A stretch of 64,000 nucleotides of DNA from the NCBI GenBank assembly GCA_015680905.1, contig CM027379.1, positions 99,313,001-99,377,000 on the forward strand. Direction: 5' to 3'. Each line of letters begins with the position of its first letter. Within the stretch, counting starts at the first letter, position 1. This DNA comes from Coptis chinensis (Eukaryota > Streptophyta > Magnoliopsida > Ranunculales > Ranunculaceae). The notes beneath the pieces were generated by a model that saw nothing but the letters and a program-made list of their open reading frames with translations, was not told the DNA's origin and made no database searches. The position numbers and the translations under genes were made by a program. Shown piece by piece: positions 21,191-34,499 of this stretch.

Positions 21191-21739
21191 TAACTTAGCT
21201 GATTATAGTATTTTGCGAGTGTTTGGATCGATAGCTTACTACCATGTGAGGGAAAGCAAGCTAGATCCTAGAGCTAAGAAGGCCATATTCTTAGGTTTTG
21301 CAAATGGGGTAAAGGGATATAGATTGTGGTGTCTAAAAGACCACAAGTTCCTAGTTAGCAGAGATGTTACCTTTGATGAGACTTTTCTGTTATCTTTCAG
21401 TAAGCCGAAAGTAGCTGGGTAGAATGGTGAGTCTATAGAAGTTCAAGCTACTGAGCTTGAGTTGTTTGATGCAGTAGATGACTGGTTAGATCATGATGAG
21501 GTACCAAATCATGAAACCACACAGCAACAGGAAGAAGAGCAAGAGCATCCGCAACTTGTACTGGTTGACCCTAGGCCAAAGAGACAAGTTAAAGAAGTGC
21601 ACAAGTATGGGCACGAGAAGCCGGTAAAACAGTATGGTCAGGTGGATTTAGTGGCATATGCACTGAATATCGAAGATGATGAGCTAGATAGCTTCAAGGA
21701 AACTGTTAGAGATGCTCATTATAGAGATTGGTTGGTAGC

Positions 21740-23242
21740 TATGCAAGCAGAGATGGAATCTCTTGATAAAAATCACACATGGGACCTAGTTTTATTGCCA
21801 AAGGGCAAAAAGACTATCGGCAGTAAATGGGTGTTCAAAAAGAAAGAGGTCCTTCCTGAGTCTGATAGTACTGGGTACAAGGCAAGAGTGGTAGCAAAGG
21901 GTTTTTCACAGAAGGAAGGAGTCGACTATAATGAGGTATTTTCCCCGGTGGTCAAACATACATTCATTTGTGTGTTATTGAGTTTAGTTGCTCACTTCAA
22001 CTTGGAGTTAGAGCAACTTGATGTGAAAACTGCTTTCTTGCATGGGGACTTGGAGGAAGAGATCTATATGAGACAACCTGAAGGGTTTGTCGTTGCTGAG
22101 AAAGAAGATCATGTATGCAAATTGAATCGGTCACTGTATGGGTTAAAGCAATCACCCAGGCAATGGTACAAGCGCTTTGACACGTTCATAATGCAACATG
22201 AGTACACCCAAAGTAAGTATGATTGTTGTGTTTACTTTCATAGGCTTCGTGGTAATGACTTCATCTATCTCCTGCTTTATGTGGATGATATGCTTATTGC
22301 TTCCAAAAACATGGTGGAGATAGACAAGTTGAAATCCCAACTTAGCTCTGAGTTTGAGATGAAAGACTTAGGTGGAGCCAAGAAAATACTGGGCATGGAG
22401 ATTGACAGAGATAGGCAGAATCGACGGATAGTTGTATCTCAGAAGAAATACCTTCAGAAAGTACTTTCGCGTTTTGGTATGGAGAATGCAAAGTCGGTTT
22501 CTACACCTTTGGCTGGGCATTTTAGGCTTTCAGCTAAGTTCTCTTTTAGTTCGGTGGAGGAACAAAAGCATATGGCACATGTTCCTTATGCTAATGCAGT
22601 GGGCAGTTTGATGTATGCTATGGTGTGCACATGCCCAAACATTTCACAGGCAGTTAGTGTTGTAAGTAGGTATATGGCTAATCCTGGGAAGCAGCATTGG
22701 GAGGCAGTGAAAAGGGTATTAAGGTACTTAAAGGGTACCTTGGATGTAGGATTAGTTTATGGTGGAGGCACTTGTTATGTCAGTGGATATGTGATTCAGA
22801 TTATACAGGTGATCTAGATAGACGACGATCGACTACTGGTTATGTTTTTATGATGCATGGTGCACCGGTTAGTTGGAGGTCTATGTTACAGGCTACAATT
22901 ACTCTATCTACTACTGAGGCAGAGTATATGGCAGTGGCAGAGGCAGTGAAAGAGGCATTATGGCTTCGAGGTCTTCTGGATGATATGGGTATTGAGTAGA
23001 ACAGTGTTGCTTTGCATTGTGATAGTCAGAGTGCTATTCATTTAGCGAAAAATCAGGTTCATCATGCTCGGACCAAGCATATTGATGTCCGTTATCACTT
23101 TATACGGGATGTCGTTGAGGATGGTGATGTAGCACTTGAGAAAGTGGACACCCATGACAATCCTGCTGATATGATGACTAAGGTTGTCACCGGAGTTAAG
23201 TTCCAACACTGTTTGGACTTGCTCCAAATCCTAAATGCTTGA
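21740..23242 (+). pseudogene. Copia reverse transcriptase and RNase H (fossil)
   Basis: RT motifs KWVFKKK, QLDVKTAFLHGDLEEEIYM, LYGLKQSPRQWYKRFD and the catalytic LLYVDDML (about 22277), then RNase H ([54 protein letters not shown]). Confidence 0.9.
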
Positions 23243-23363
23243 TAGAGCCCTTTGTGGGCATGGCCCTTAGGGGCGGATGGATTGCGAGTTTCTGGATGGA
23301 TGTGTTCTTGCTGGATGTGTTCGGCTCGGTTTTATGTGTTCAAACCTCACCGAGGTGGAGAAT

Positions 23364-23932
23364 TATAGAGAAAAACGATGTTTTCTCATTCTGGTGTGAA
23401 GGGCGTGACTAGCGCTCCATTTACACCTGTGCAAGGTGCGACCCGCGCTCATGTCTTTGGCGACCTCCAATGATTTAAGCGTGACCCGACGCTCCACCTT
23501 ATTTCATCACGAATTTGCCCTTTTTCAGAAGTTTTCTGAAATAGTATAAGTATAGGTTTTTTCTATAGAAACCTAACTTTTCCAAAACAAAGAAAGAGAG
23601 AGATTATAAGTGAGCAATTCTTTGTGAGTTGAGTGTTCATTCTTTGTGAGTGAATTGAGAGACTTGTAATCTGTTACTCCGGACATCTAGTAAAGCTTGG
23701 AACTCGCAGTGTGGACATAGGCAAATTGCCAAACCACGATATATCTCGTCTTGTGGTTTGTTCTTCTTTTATATTAATTGTTTTACTTTAGATACTTGTT
23801 ATTTGATATTGAGAAGTGTTGGGATTACTTTGGAGGGTGTTGAAGTCTTGTCTAGTAAGAAGGATCGATCCTTGTGTAGGATTGATCTATTGTAGTGGGT
23901 AATGTTGTTTCCGCAGTGTTATATTCACAACA
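23364..23932 (+). repeat. Copia 3' LTR
   Basis: A 569-bp direct repeat of 18600-19153, preceded by a purine-rich GAGGTGGAGAA and followed by the target repeat CTATA. Confidence 0.92.
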
Positions 23933-23937
23933 CTATA

Positions 23938-24990
23938 CTTAACCCATAAACTGAAGTGGATATTCGTAGAGATATAATGACAAAGAAAAAACATCCTAGG
24001 ACAAAGGGTAAACCCTAGAAAAGAATATGTCAGAATGACAGTGATACTGAGCCAAGAAGCAAAACACAAACCAGTATCGTAATACAACGTAATAACAGCA
24101 CATTGACGCATAGAGACAATTACTCTCAATAGACTTGTAATATGTCATAGAAGACAGGTAAACAAAGTATCAGCCTTCATTTAAAAGTTTGTAAAACAGC
24201 TCAGCGTTTAGTCCATAATGCAACATTTGCTTACTTAACTCTATAATTAACTAAGGCTAGCATATGCAATTGCCTCAGTGTTATAGTAACCTTCCAGGTT
24301 TGCATAATTGAGTAAGTTAGTAAGTGCATATAGCGATAGGTATAACTTGAATTAGCATCAATGTGACTTATGGTATCCACAGTCCAAGTTGTACGAAAGA
24401 GGAGGACTTATTGACGTAACTCAGCAATTGGAGTTGGAAACTATCTAGCATGGTATCCATGTGATAAATCAATGATATGTGAAGGTGAAAGCAGTCTGTG
24501 ATTCGAATGCTTAATTTGCTCCAGTAAGTATCCTCAAGACTTATAACAGTCAGGCAGATGAAATCATTTTTAGTTGGAAGAAGACTTTTGTTTTCGTTGC
24601 GATCCATCTAGTTCACTATTTATCCTTCTCCAAATAAGTCGCACGAAATTGACTTAAGTTTCTCCATTTAATTTTATTCAGCAAATTACCTATGAACTAT
24701 GCTGGTTACCAAATGCCTCCTGAGTATTAAAATCAAGATTTTACAACACAGTCTTAATTTTAAGTTTTATCAAACACCCTTCCAAAATACCATGTCGAAA
24801 ACTCTCCTATTACAACATGTAGGTTCCCAAGTTTCTTTTCTCTTTCAGTAAAAGTAGATAATATAGTTATATATTAAGGGATAAACTTCAGTAGTTCCTA
24901 ACTTCACTAAGATGAAATATCCTACAATACAATGGTTATCAAGAAGACTGTAAGCACACTATCCCCATTAAACTAATCAAATAGATATTT
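23938..24990. other. Helitron interior, intron-like, no gene seen
   Basis: AT-rich sequence without repeats or convincing frames. It fits the intron between the captured exons at about 25040 and 18313. Confidence 0.45.
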
Positions 24991-25034
24991 CTAAGTCTGA
25001 CATATAAATTTTGAAAGATGTTTAAATAAGCAAA

Positions 25035-25325
25035 CCTGCAGCAGTACCACTGGACCAATCCACGAATTTTCCCTGTGATTATTTTGGCCATCCTTTAGAA
25101 ATAGTCGATACTCGCAATCAGCCAACAATTTCCCTATCGTGCGATGCATTTCAACAGGAACCAGCTTAGACTTTTCTTCATCGGTGCATGTCCTAGCCAA
25201 GTGTAGTTTAAGTCTTCTAACACCACCGTACGTCACAATTTTTTTTACAGTAGTTACACTGGGATTTCTTGCGATCATCATCAAATGATATTCCATGATC
25301 CTAAACAATGTCCGGCTTACAAGGC
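25035..25325 (-). pseudogene. Captured BED-type zinc finger exon
   Basis: On the minus strand one frame reads KKSQCNYC, and after a +1 shift the next reads KKIVTYGGVRRLKLHLART. Together these hold the Cx2C and Hx4 parts of a plant BED zinc finger as found in hAT-derived proteins. The block ends at a possible donor (CTGCAG/GTTTGC) near 25037. The frame change at about 25245 marks it as broken. It lies 3' of the RPA gene on the same strand and may be a host fragment captured by the Helitron or the start of an old hAT element. Confidence 0.55.
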
Positions 25326-25329
25326 ACAC

Positions 25330-25955
25330 CTATACAAAACATATATATAGATGCACAAACTAAATCTCCTGAAACCTATATACAGACTACAAAGAAAAGT
25401 AGTCTTAAGACTTATTTTCCTGAAACCCTCCTGTATAATGAAACAATGTTCTTAACATATTGGTACACAGTAATTAACATCTTGTATAATGAGATCGTAA
25501 AGAACTTTCAATTAAGTGGAAGACAATGAGCAAATATTGAGTTTAATGTATGTATAATATCCCTTTAAATAACAAAAATATATAAGTAAAGCAACTTCAA
25601 CATATAACTTGAGTGTATTTTCGTATGTCGTTCCGCACTCCTTCGTTTACGTCATGATTCTATTGATGAGAAGCCTTATGAATTCAATCAATCCTGTAGT
25701 AAGAATAATTTTAAATCTCATTATTAGTTATTATTTCAATATTTTATTTCCAAGTATTAGGGAATAAGTATGTTACCTGAATTTCTACACATTGTTTTTT
25801 GGCATTTGGTTATTCATCCTCTTGTTTGATTTTGATGCCCTGTTTTTAAGATAGTAATTGAATAGGTTAGTAGTAGAGCAAAACGTTAGCTATGACTATT
25901 ACTGGGGTATGAAAGGAAGCTAAAGTTCCACAGCTTGCTTAGGCAATAAACTGCA
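25330..25955. other. Helitron interior, nothing recognised
   Basis: AT-rich, with no supported frame. It separates the RPA-like gene from the BED exon. Confidence 0.4.
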
Positions 25956-25959
25956 ACAG

Positions 25960-27953
25960 TAAAATTTTAACAATGCATTATAACCAACAGTAAAATTTGT
26001 ACTTACCTTTTCAATTTTGTCTAATTTTGAGACAGTTAATGAGCTATCTTTTCCATTTTCACAGTTGTACTTTGTTATTCTGACTTCAAATTCATATTCC
26101 TTGCCAATTAGTTCTTCTAATATTTCAGAAACCAAGTCGAAGCCATTTTCATGCATAGAATATTTTAATATCATTGTGCGAGATTTTTTGTAAATAAATA
26201 TAATTTTAAAGAGTTAAAGCTAATTAATACCTGTTTCTCAATTTTCAACAGTTCATCCAAAGGACGTTGCAACAAATATTCGGCCTCATCATCAAACAAT
26301 GTTATCAACTTTTTGCATGTTGAATCTTCTATTTCAAATTGGAGTTTGTACCTGCATAGAATGTAATTACTTTAGTCTCTATGATAATATTTGTATTTTT
26401 TTTTTAATAATATTTGTTACAATACCTTTTTGTTGGTTCTTTCATTAAAATGGAACAATAATCACACCACCATTCTGGATATTTTAGTTATACTTTTCTT
26501 CTGCACTGATCGCTTTCACAACAATTGTAATGCCAGTTGTATTTGTTGTCAATATCTGATATTTTTGCTTTAAATTTGTACCTTTTCCCCTATACATTGA
26601 TAATTTCAAATTTTGTTAAACAGTAAAACAATAATTGAAAAAAAGAATTACACATGAACTTGGATAAAGGCAGGAAGTTACCACTGATGAAGTACTTAGC
26701 AATGTATCAATTTCTTCTAAATTTTTCACTCGAATTGCCTCTGTTGCATAGGTAGATGGCCTTTTTCTTGAAATTGGCAACTCTGCCCGTGGATTGTTTG
26801 AACTGCATTTTACATGAGAGATATGTCATAAACTTTAAAGTATGTACATAATTTTTTCTTGTTAAATAAGTAATTGTTATCTATTTTTTAAAGTATGAGC
26901 ATCATCTGTTTCCAGGTTTATATACACCTTTGTCGCTGGTGTTGGTTGGAGTACATATTTACCTGAAGCCCAATAACTTCATACATTAGCACATATCACT
27001 CAAATTTATTGAATGTACATATTTAGATAGATGTACCTGAGAACAATCTGACTATTGTTGAAGTCACAGTTATAATATCTCTTGGGCCTTTTTTTGTTAG
27101 GACTTGTGGTATTTGTTTAATCCGATCTCCCCAGAAAGTAATTTCCAAGCATTCCATTCTAACAACAAATAAGGAAACAGAGTTCAAAATATACCATTGG
27201 TGATTAGTTGGTTTATTAAATAGTAGAGTATCATTAATAAGAAAAAACATACCTCTCATTATCAATGTAGATTGCTTTTTTATTTGATTGTCCCATTCTT
27301 GTGTGAACATTTTTTTGCAATTCACCGATGTTGTTGTAGAATCCAATGACATCTTAATAAGGTAAACTTTATTGGTAAACCTATGAAAATTTTACCAATA
27401 AACGAACTAATGTACTTTGAAAAAAAAAATGTTAGAATTCCCAGTAAGAAATTCGTCTTGCTTATCTCGTGGGGCTAATTTCTTAAAATCGACAAAGCTG
27501 AATAGTTGTCGTGGAATTGATGTTTCATCTGAAATATTCCTCATGGTTGTATACTTCTCAAATGTTATCTTGTTTTTATTGTTCACGGGACAGTAAGACC
27601 TAACGTTTTTAACGGTGAATTTTTCCAAATGTACCACTGAACCATCTTGAACTTTTTCCTTAAACTGTGGATAAGATCTCTATAGGTATAAACGCATTGA
27701 TTTGGTCACCCTGTATGAATGAAAAAAAAAAATAATTGATATAAATCTTAAAGTGATAAAAGAGATGTTGAATAAGTGTGGTACTTACTTTTTCGTCGAT
27801 GAGGATCATATCCTTACTTAACAATGTCTCATTTCCAACCAGATAGTGGTCCCAGCTTCTATCAATTCTTACTCTGAGCTTCAAATTCCTAACTAATTTG
27901 GTGGCTTGCTTTATCAAACTGTAATGAGTTGTCATGTCTAAATGCTGCAACAT
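25960..27953 (-). pseudogene. RPA70-like single-strand DNA-binding gene of the Helitron
   Basis: Exon blocks on the minus strand match plant Helitron RPA1: an N-terminal OB fold (LVRNLKLRVRIDRSWDHYLV, then DMILIDEK with donor GTAAGTAC at 27788, then GDQINAFIP after an acceptor ending CATACAG). Next come VVHLEKFTVKNVRSYCPV and KITFEKYTTM, DVIGFYNNIGE, then ITFWGDRIKQIP and IVRLFSG of the second OB fold. A zinc-ribbon region follows near 26450-26580, and a C-terminal part (LIGKEYEFEVRITKYN) near 26040-26115. It would coat single-stranded DNA during rolling-circle transposition. The start is the ATG at 27953. Frame breaks between blocks suggest it is defective. Plant Helitrons commonly carry such RPA genes. 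Confidence 0.75.
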
Positions 27954-28298
27954 TATATAATGTTAGATCGACCGAGAACAGATAAGTAGGAGATTATCTT
28001 TTCAAAGTTAATATAATTAACTAAAAAATAAATATAAAATGAAAACAAAGGTATGTCCAATGAAGTAATAAACTGTAATGATTTCAAACACTTGGCATAT
28101 ATAGAAAATGGTTGTGTATATTCCAATAAAGAACAAAAGAGAATAAAAAAAAAGATAGCGAATGTGAATAATGTCTCCATAGTAGCTGCTGGTCCTCTAC
28201 ACTATAATAGAATAAAAAAATTAATTAGTTAATAAGCAATTCTCTCTATATGAAGTTAAAAATTGAAAATTTGAGATTGAACTAATATATTTTTTACC

Positions 28299-29622
28299 TC
28301 ATTGTAAATTGTTGAATGCTTCTTTGTAGACAATGTTCTGAGTGTATCCTTCTGGTTCGTCACCATTTTTCTTGATTAGGAATTTCAGTCCTGATCATGT
28401 AGTTGTTCGTTATACTGCAACGTATAGTTGTCCATGACTGAAAACTGGCTTAGGCAAGTATACCCCCACTTGCTTCAATGTATGTCCTTGACTTTTATTT
28501 ATTGTCATTGCGAAACAAATCTTTATTGGAAACTGTATTCTCTTCAAACTGAAAAGCCAGTTCATGCACTTATAAGTTGTCTCTATCCTTGGTATATCAG
28601 TTTCCCCGCCAATGTTGCTCCCTGTTATAATTTTTGCTCTAATGACCTTTGGAGCTAATTTGATAATAATAAGTCTCGTTCCATTACAAAGACCAAGGCT
28701 CTGGTTTATGTTTCTAATGAGCATGATTGGCGTGCCAAGTTTCAACTCCAGCTTATGGTTTGGAAGACCAGATCCTTTAATTGTGTTAAGAAATTCAACT
28801 AGGTATACTGCATACTGTTCTTCAATATTTTTAGATATGGAGCTTAATGAATCGGCGCTGAAGTACTCACGCATTTGTCCCTCGAAAGAAAACAGGATGT
28901 GGGAGTTGATATCATCTACAGACTCATTTGTAGGTGGCAGAATGCATCCGTCTCTGAAGTATTTGTCATCCATGTATTTTGATGGTAAATCTTTGTAAAT
29001 ATTTGACACGATATCACTTATGCTGTCATTTCCAGGGGGAATAAGAAGATCATTAGGAATTTGGATCCAATTTTTTTCTTTACCTTCGAATATGGAAATG
29101 GCAGGCAAGTTTCCTTCTCCGAGGTCTAATACCCACTTGCTGAAATCTGACACCAATGAAGAATCCACATTCTCTAAGCGCATGTTTCTAGTTAGCTTGA
29201 AGACTTTGCAATGTTGCCAAATATGTGATCTGTTTATTGATGAAGCAATTATTAATTCCCTTGTACCTCTTGGAATGACAGGTAAAATCTTCCTGAAATC
29301 TCCCCCTAGCAGAATAATTTTACCTCCAAAGATCTTGTTTTCATTTTCTTTGCCCATTAGATCTTTCAGCGTCCTGTCTACTGCTTCAAAATCATGCATG
29401 TGGGTCATAGGAGCTTCGTCCCAGACTATAAGATCAGCTCGTTGAATAAGTCTGGCCAGCATGGTGTTTTGACTTATATTGCAGGTTGAGTACTCATCAA
29501 TTTCTATTGGGATTTTAAATCTTGAATGCGCTGTCTTTCCACTTGGAAAAAGTAGAGCTGCTATTCCCGAAGAAGCAACTGCAATGACTATTTTCCTTTG
29601 TGACCACAGTTGGGTCAGTATG
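28299..29622 (-). pseudogene. Helitron helicase, C-terminal part (PIF1 family)
   Basis: On the minus strand: ASSGIAALLFPSGKTAHSRF, the Walker B LIVWDEAPM (about 29428), KIFGGKIILLGGDFRKILPV (motif III), the SINRSHIW-KVFKLTRNMR region, then GTPIMLIRNINQ-GLCNGTRL and FAMTINKSQGHTL, all typical of the SF1B PIF1-like helicase of Helitrons. It ends with GLKFLIKKNG...NNLQ and a TGA at 28299-28301. The upstream half was displaced by the Gypsy at 29628-46925. Stops near 28405 break the last part. Confidence 0.9.
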
Positions 29623-29627
29623 GTATT

Positions 29628-30112
29628 TGTTCCGGCCCCCACAAATGTGGCCCAATAAAAGCCCAATTCAATATAAAGCCCACACTCAAAGTCCATGCTA
29701 CAAAAAAGACCACGCTCAAAGCCTACATCCCACGATGTTTTGCAAGTCAAACAACTTCCACCAACTTCATCCCACGACAGTTCTCCCGCCAGTTCTCCAA
29801 CTTCATCCCACGACAGTTCTCCCGCCAGTTCTCTAACTTCATCTCCCACCAGTTCTCCAACTTCATCCCACGATTGGAATATTGGAACGAGGAAGTAACT
29901 ATCACCGATCCTACCTATAAAATCCAACCTTCGTCATTTTTCCAGAACTACGCAATCGAGACTTGATCCCAAGAAATATCTTTGGGTACATAGGCAACTT
30001 CAAAACCGAAGTCCAGTCTCATATTTCCCCAACCACCATCTCCTTCACCATCTCCAAAAAAACATTACTTCCTACCCTCAACTGGTGTGTTTTGGCAAAT
30101 CTTGCTGAAACA
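29628..30112 (+). repeat. Gypsy 5' LTR
   Basis: Begins TGTTCCGGCCCCCACAAATG and ends TTGCTGAAACA. It contains a short-period repeat of CTTCATCCCACGACAGTTCT and CCCGCCAGTTCTCCAA in which the two LTRs differ in copy number. Confidence 0.92.
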
Positions 30113-30114
30113 TA

Positions 30115-30130
30115 TTTGGCGCCGTCTGTG
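30115..30130 (+). other. Gypsy primer binding site
   Basis: TTTGGCGCCGTCTGTG, two bases after the LTR, in the position and style of plant Gypsy primer sites. The tRNA is not assigned. Confidence 0.7.
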
Positions 30131-30164
30131 CTCCTACCCTCAACCACAAACAAAAGTTACGTCA

Positions 30165-32150
30165 ATGGCTTCTAGAAAAATCAACAACGGTGAAAGTTCC
30201 CCCTCACAAGTTCAACACTCACCTTCTGCTGGGAATTCACTTTCCAAGTCCGATGGACCTCGACCATCTACGACTGAGAGAGTGGGTATTCATGTATCCG
30301 ATCCATCAACTCAGGTCGACCGTCGTCTCCGACAATTGGAGAGCAAGAATAAAAATCTGAAGAAACAGCTGTGTCAACTTCTCGAAGATGATTCAGGGTC
30401 CATGACAAAAAGTGTTTGGGATCGTTTGAACACTGAAGCATCTCTATTAAAGACTCCAAGCACAAACTCCCGCACCAAGAGAAACCGTGCGAGTCGCTTA
30501 CGAAAGGCTTCAAACAGAATGTGCAACGCCGAAAGCCCACACTTTCCAGTGTAATCGTAAGCGAATCCCAAAACTCCTTTGCCGACCTTGATGCCGACCA
30601 CCCTGTGAGGGATCGCCAACTCACAAAAGATCTCATGAAGAAAACAGGTTTAGCCAAATCGGACCATACTAAGGGAGATCGGAAAAATATCCATATAGGT
30701 CGGCAAGGTAGACTGCCCAACCAACGAAAAACCAATGAAGTTCCTTACCCCAAGCTCTAAGAAGGGTAGGCAAGCCACTGCAAGTCCTCGTCGCAACAGC
30801 AATATGCGCCGATCTGGACAGCAGCACTATTCACCGGGCAGTTCCAGTTCACAACCTAATCACTCAAGTTGTAGTCCTAATCCAAGAGCTCATTGTCGGC
30901 CGAAGTATGTTGACAATGGTAGCAATGGAGATGGAGACTCACTTGCAACAGGTCAAGAAAATGGTTGTGACAGTCCAGCACTCCGTCCATATTCTCCCGA
31001 TGTTCACCATAGGAGACGAAGGAACCGATCTCCACTACTGGCTCGGTCACCTTCACCTGCATGGACGGGTCGACGAGAACTCACTCCCCCTCCTCCGAAG
31101 AAATCTTGGCCAAAACGTCCACAGTTCGGTCGGGACCATCGTCGAGAGAATGTTCCATTTTCTGAACGACGTCTCCATGAGATGATACTGAAGGCTGTTA
31201 ATGATAAGGAGTCACGAGAAAACAAAATTCGAAATCTCGCTATAGAAAGTGGTATCGATTCTCCCTTCTCTTTCCGAATCCAAACAACCGTTCATCACAA
31301 GGACTTTAAGCAGCCAGAATTTGAGAAGTATGGTGAGATTGATGGAGATCCTTTAATGCATCTTGTTAATTACAGAAACAAGATGATCTTATGGACTTTC
31401 GACGATTCTCTTCTTTGCAAGTTATTCCCATCTACACTCATTGGAATTGAGTCGATGAGATGGTTTAACATGCTTCCATAAAGATCCATCCACAATTTTA
31501 CTGATTTGGCTTACAAGTTTGCCGAGCATTTTCGTCACAACTGGAAAGAACCGAAACATATTGATTCTCTATTCAGTATTAAACAACAAAAAGAAGAAAA
31601 ACTCAGTAAGTTTGTTGCGAGATTTCGGAAAGCGGCTGTTGAAATCCCAGATGCATATGATATTCTTGTCATTTATGCCTTCAAGGAAGGCATTAATTAT
31701 GATAGGGACGGCATTTACAACTCTATTGTAAAAGACGTCCCAACAACTCGTTATGAACTTTTTTCTCGAACTCAATAGTTTATTCGAGTTGAAGATGATG
31801 CATCGGCACGAGTTCACAGAGATAGGGATCGAATAAGCAAGCCGCAAGAACAGAGTCAAAGACAGAAGTTTCAACAAACATCCGATCAAAAGTCCAAGAG
31901 TGATGGTAGGCCACAACAATGGAACGGCAAAGAACAAAAGAAACTTCCCGAGTTAAAGCTTACCACCCTCAACGAGAAGTATGCTGTTATCTATGAGAAG
32001 ATTAAGGGAAAGAATATCTTATCTCCACCTTTTCCCCTCTCCGAAGATACCAAGGCTACATGTGACAAATCACTATGGTGCAAATTCCACTATGATTTTG
32101 GTCATGAAACTGAACAATGCCGATCTCTAAGGGGTCGAATCCAAGGTTTG
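30165..32150 (+). pseudogene. Gypsy gag region (fossil)
   Basis: Starts at MASRKINNGESSPSQ. It has a charged, S/P/R-rich N-terminal part, the retrotransposon gag core near 31315-31780 (PLMHLVNYRNKMILW, SLFSIKQQKEEKLSKFVARF) and a variant knuckle (CKFHYDFGHETEQCRSLRGR) near 32080-32140. Confidence 0.8.
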
Positions 32151-34190
32151 ATCGAGAAGGGTATGCTCCAGGATTACGTGCTGGGTAAAACAAAACAAGC
32201 TTTAGTCGTGACCGCACACAATGTAATCAAAGTCAGTCATGCCAGAGTTGATTCAATGTCTAACACCCAGCGCAAGAATTTCAATCACTCCAAGATCATT
32301 GATCTCAGCCACCACTATGTTTATAGTGGATATGATTTTCTCCACGGTATGGGTACTGAGACTTATGAGGAAGGACCTTTATGTTGGACTGATAATGATC
32401 TAATAAGAGTGCACCACCCTCATTATGATGCTGTTGTAATCCAAGCTTTTGTTGGAATTCATCGTGTGCAGAAAATCATGATCGATACAGGTAGTTCGGC
32501 AAGTGTGATCTACAAGCGTTGTTACAAAGGACTCAATCTCCCTGAGAAAATGATAGTTCCCGATCCAAATCCTATCATTAGCTTCGGATGGACAAAGAAG
32601 AAAATCAATTGGTAGATGCTCTCTTCCGGTGACATTAATGAACAAGGAAGTTACAATTGATTTTCTTCTCATGGATTGTAACTCCTCCTACAATGTCATT
32701 CTGGGAAGAGATTGGATCCACTCAATGGGAGCTATCGTTTCTACTTTCCATCAGGCTATCAAGTTCTGGTGTGATGGTATGGTAGGCAAAGTTAGAAGTG
32801 ATCAAATAGCAGCTTTGAAGTGCCATGAGTCTGTACTCGAAGATTATAAAGATTCGGAAGTCAAGGGCAACTCCATCCTAAATGTCGATGGGGGGGAAAT
32901 AGCAATTACAGAATTCCATTGGTTGGGTAAATGCTATGGAGCAGCGTTTAGGTGCCCCCCCGACCATCGACAGGCTTCTTGAAGTACAGATCGGCAACCA
33001 GGAAGAAGAAACCACTTTTATTTCTGCAGAAATTTCCAAGAAGAAACAGGATGAACTCATTGAGCTTTTGAAGAAAAATTGCACAGTGTTTGCATGGATG
33101 GTCAAACAAATGCCTGGGATTGATCCTTCACTGGCATATCACAGGCTGGATATCGACAAAACACAAAAGCCCACCGTCAGAAGCCTCGCCGAATGGCTCC
33201 CGATCGAAAGCTCAAAGTGAAAGAAGAGATCGACAAACTTCTAAGTGTTAATTTTATAAGGCCTGTACTATATCCGAAATGGATATCCAATGTAGTAGCA
33301 GTCCCTAAGAAAAATGGGAAACTTAGAATCTGTGTTGATTTTACTGATGTCAATAAAAAATGTCTTGTTTACCCGTATCCCTTGGATCGTATTTCTGAAA
33401 TGGTTGATGCCACTTCAGGGTTTAAACATATTTCTTTTATGGATGCCTCAATGGGATTTTATCAAATTGCATTAGCTGAAGATGAACAAGAACTTACAAC
33501 TTTCATAACAGACCAAGGCTTATTTTGCTATAAGGTAATGCCTTTTGGTCTAAAAAATGCACCGGCAACATATCAGAAATTCATAAATACATCATTTTCA
33601 GACTTCTTAGGCAAGTTTATGGAAGCTTATATTGACGATATGGTCATCAAGTCGCATGAAGAGTCTTCTCACCTTCATCACTTGCAAAAATTCTTTGATC
33701 GGCTTGTGCATATTCCAATGCGTCTAAATCCAACAAAATGCGCATTTGGGTTAGCATCGGGTAAATTTCTTGGATATCTTATGACCAAATGAGGCATTGA
33801 AGCTAATCCTGATCAAATCTGTGCAATTACCAAAATGCCCTCGCCAAAAACAAAGAAGCAGATCTAACAACTTACAGGTAGGATAGCCGCTTTGGGTAGA
33901 TTTATCTCAAAATATTCAGATCGGCTCCACCCCTTTTTTCAAGCCATAAAGGGATCCCCAAAATGGACAGATGAGTGTGACGTAGCTTTTCAGAAAATGA
34001 AAGAATACCTAGTACAGCCGCCAATTCTTGCTAGTCCGACCACCGGACAAACAATTGGCATCTATTTGGCGAAAGATCGAAATAGGCTGAGTGCCGTCTT
34101 ATTCATTGATGATGAAAATGAACAACCAATTTTCTTCATAAGTAAGACCACTTACGACTCCGAAAGCAAGGTATTCAAAGATTGAGAAAA
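32148..34190 (+). pseudogene. Gypsy protease, reverse transcriptase and RNase H (fossil)
   Basis: Protease IMIDTGSSASVIY at about 32480. RT at 33193-33792 with WISNVVAVPKKNGKLRICVD, PYPLDRI, FMDASMGFYQI, FGLKNAPATYQ and the catalytic YIDDMV (about 33630). A Ty3-type RNase H follows at 33892-34190 (YLAKDRNRLSAVLF). Confidence 0.88.
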
Positions 34191-34499
34191 TAGCTCTCTC
34201 ACTTGTCCATAGTGCACGAAGATTGAAGCCTTATTTCCAAGGGCGTATCATCAATGTCTACACTGAATACCCCTTGAGAAAAGTTTTTCAAAATGCTGAT
34301 TTGAGCCGATTAGCAGAATAGGAAACATATTTTAGTGCCTACGAAATTATCTACAAAGCCCGATCATCTGAGAAAGGCCACGCAATGGCATCACTTATGG
34401 CCGATTTTCCTGTCGATGACATACCGACCATGGAAAAGCAGTTTGAGGAACCTCCTCTTAATCCACAACAAGGATCGGCCGATCCTTCCACAAGTGCTG

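Larger units (their letters stand above)
18413..23932 (+). mobile_element. Ty1/Copia element, Tork (TNT1-like) lineage, fossil
   Basis: Both LTRs are present, with a primer binding site (TTGGTATCAGAGCA) right after the 5' LTR and a target duplication CTATA at 18408-18412 and 23933-23937. Gene order is gag, zinc knuckle, protease, integrase, RT, RNase H, the Copia order, and the gag and RT style is that of TNT1/Tork. The LTRs differ by only a few percent by eye, so it is fairly young, but the internal region is broken in roughly eight to ten places. It inserted into Helitron-carried, intron-like DNA. Confidence 0.92.
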
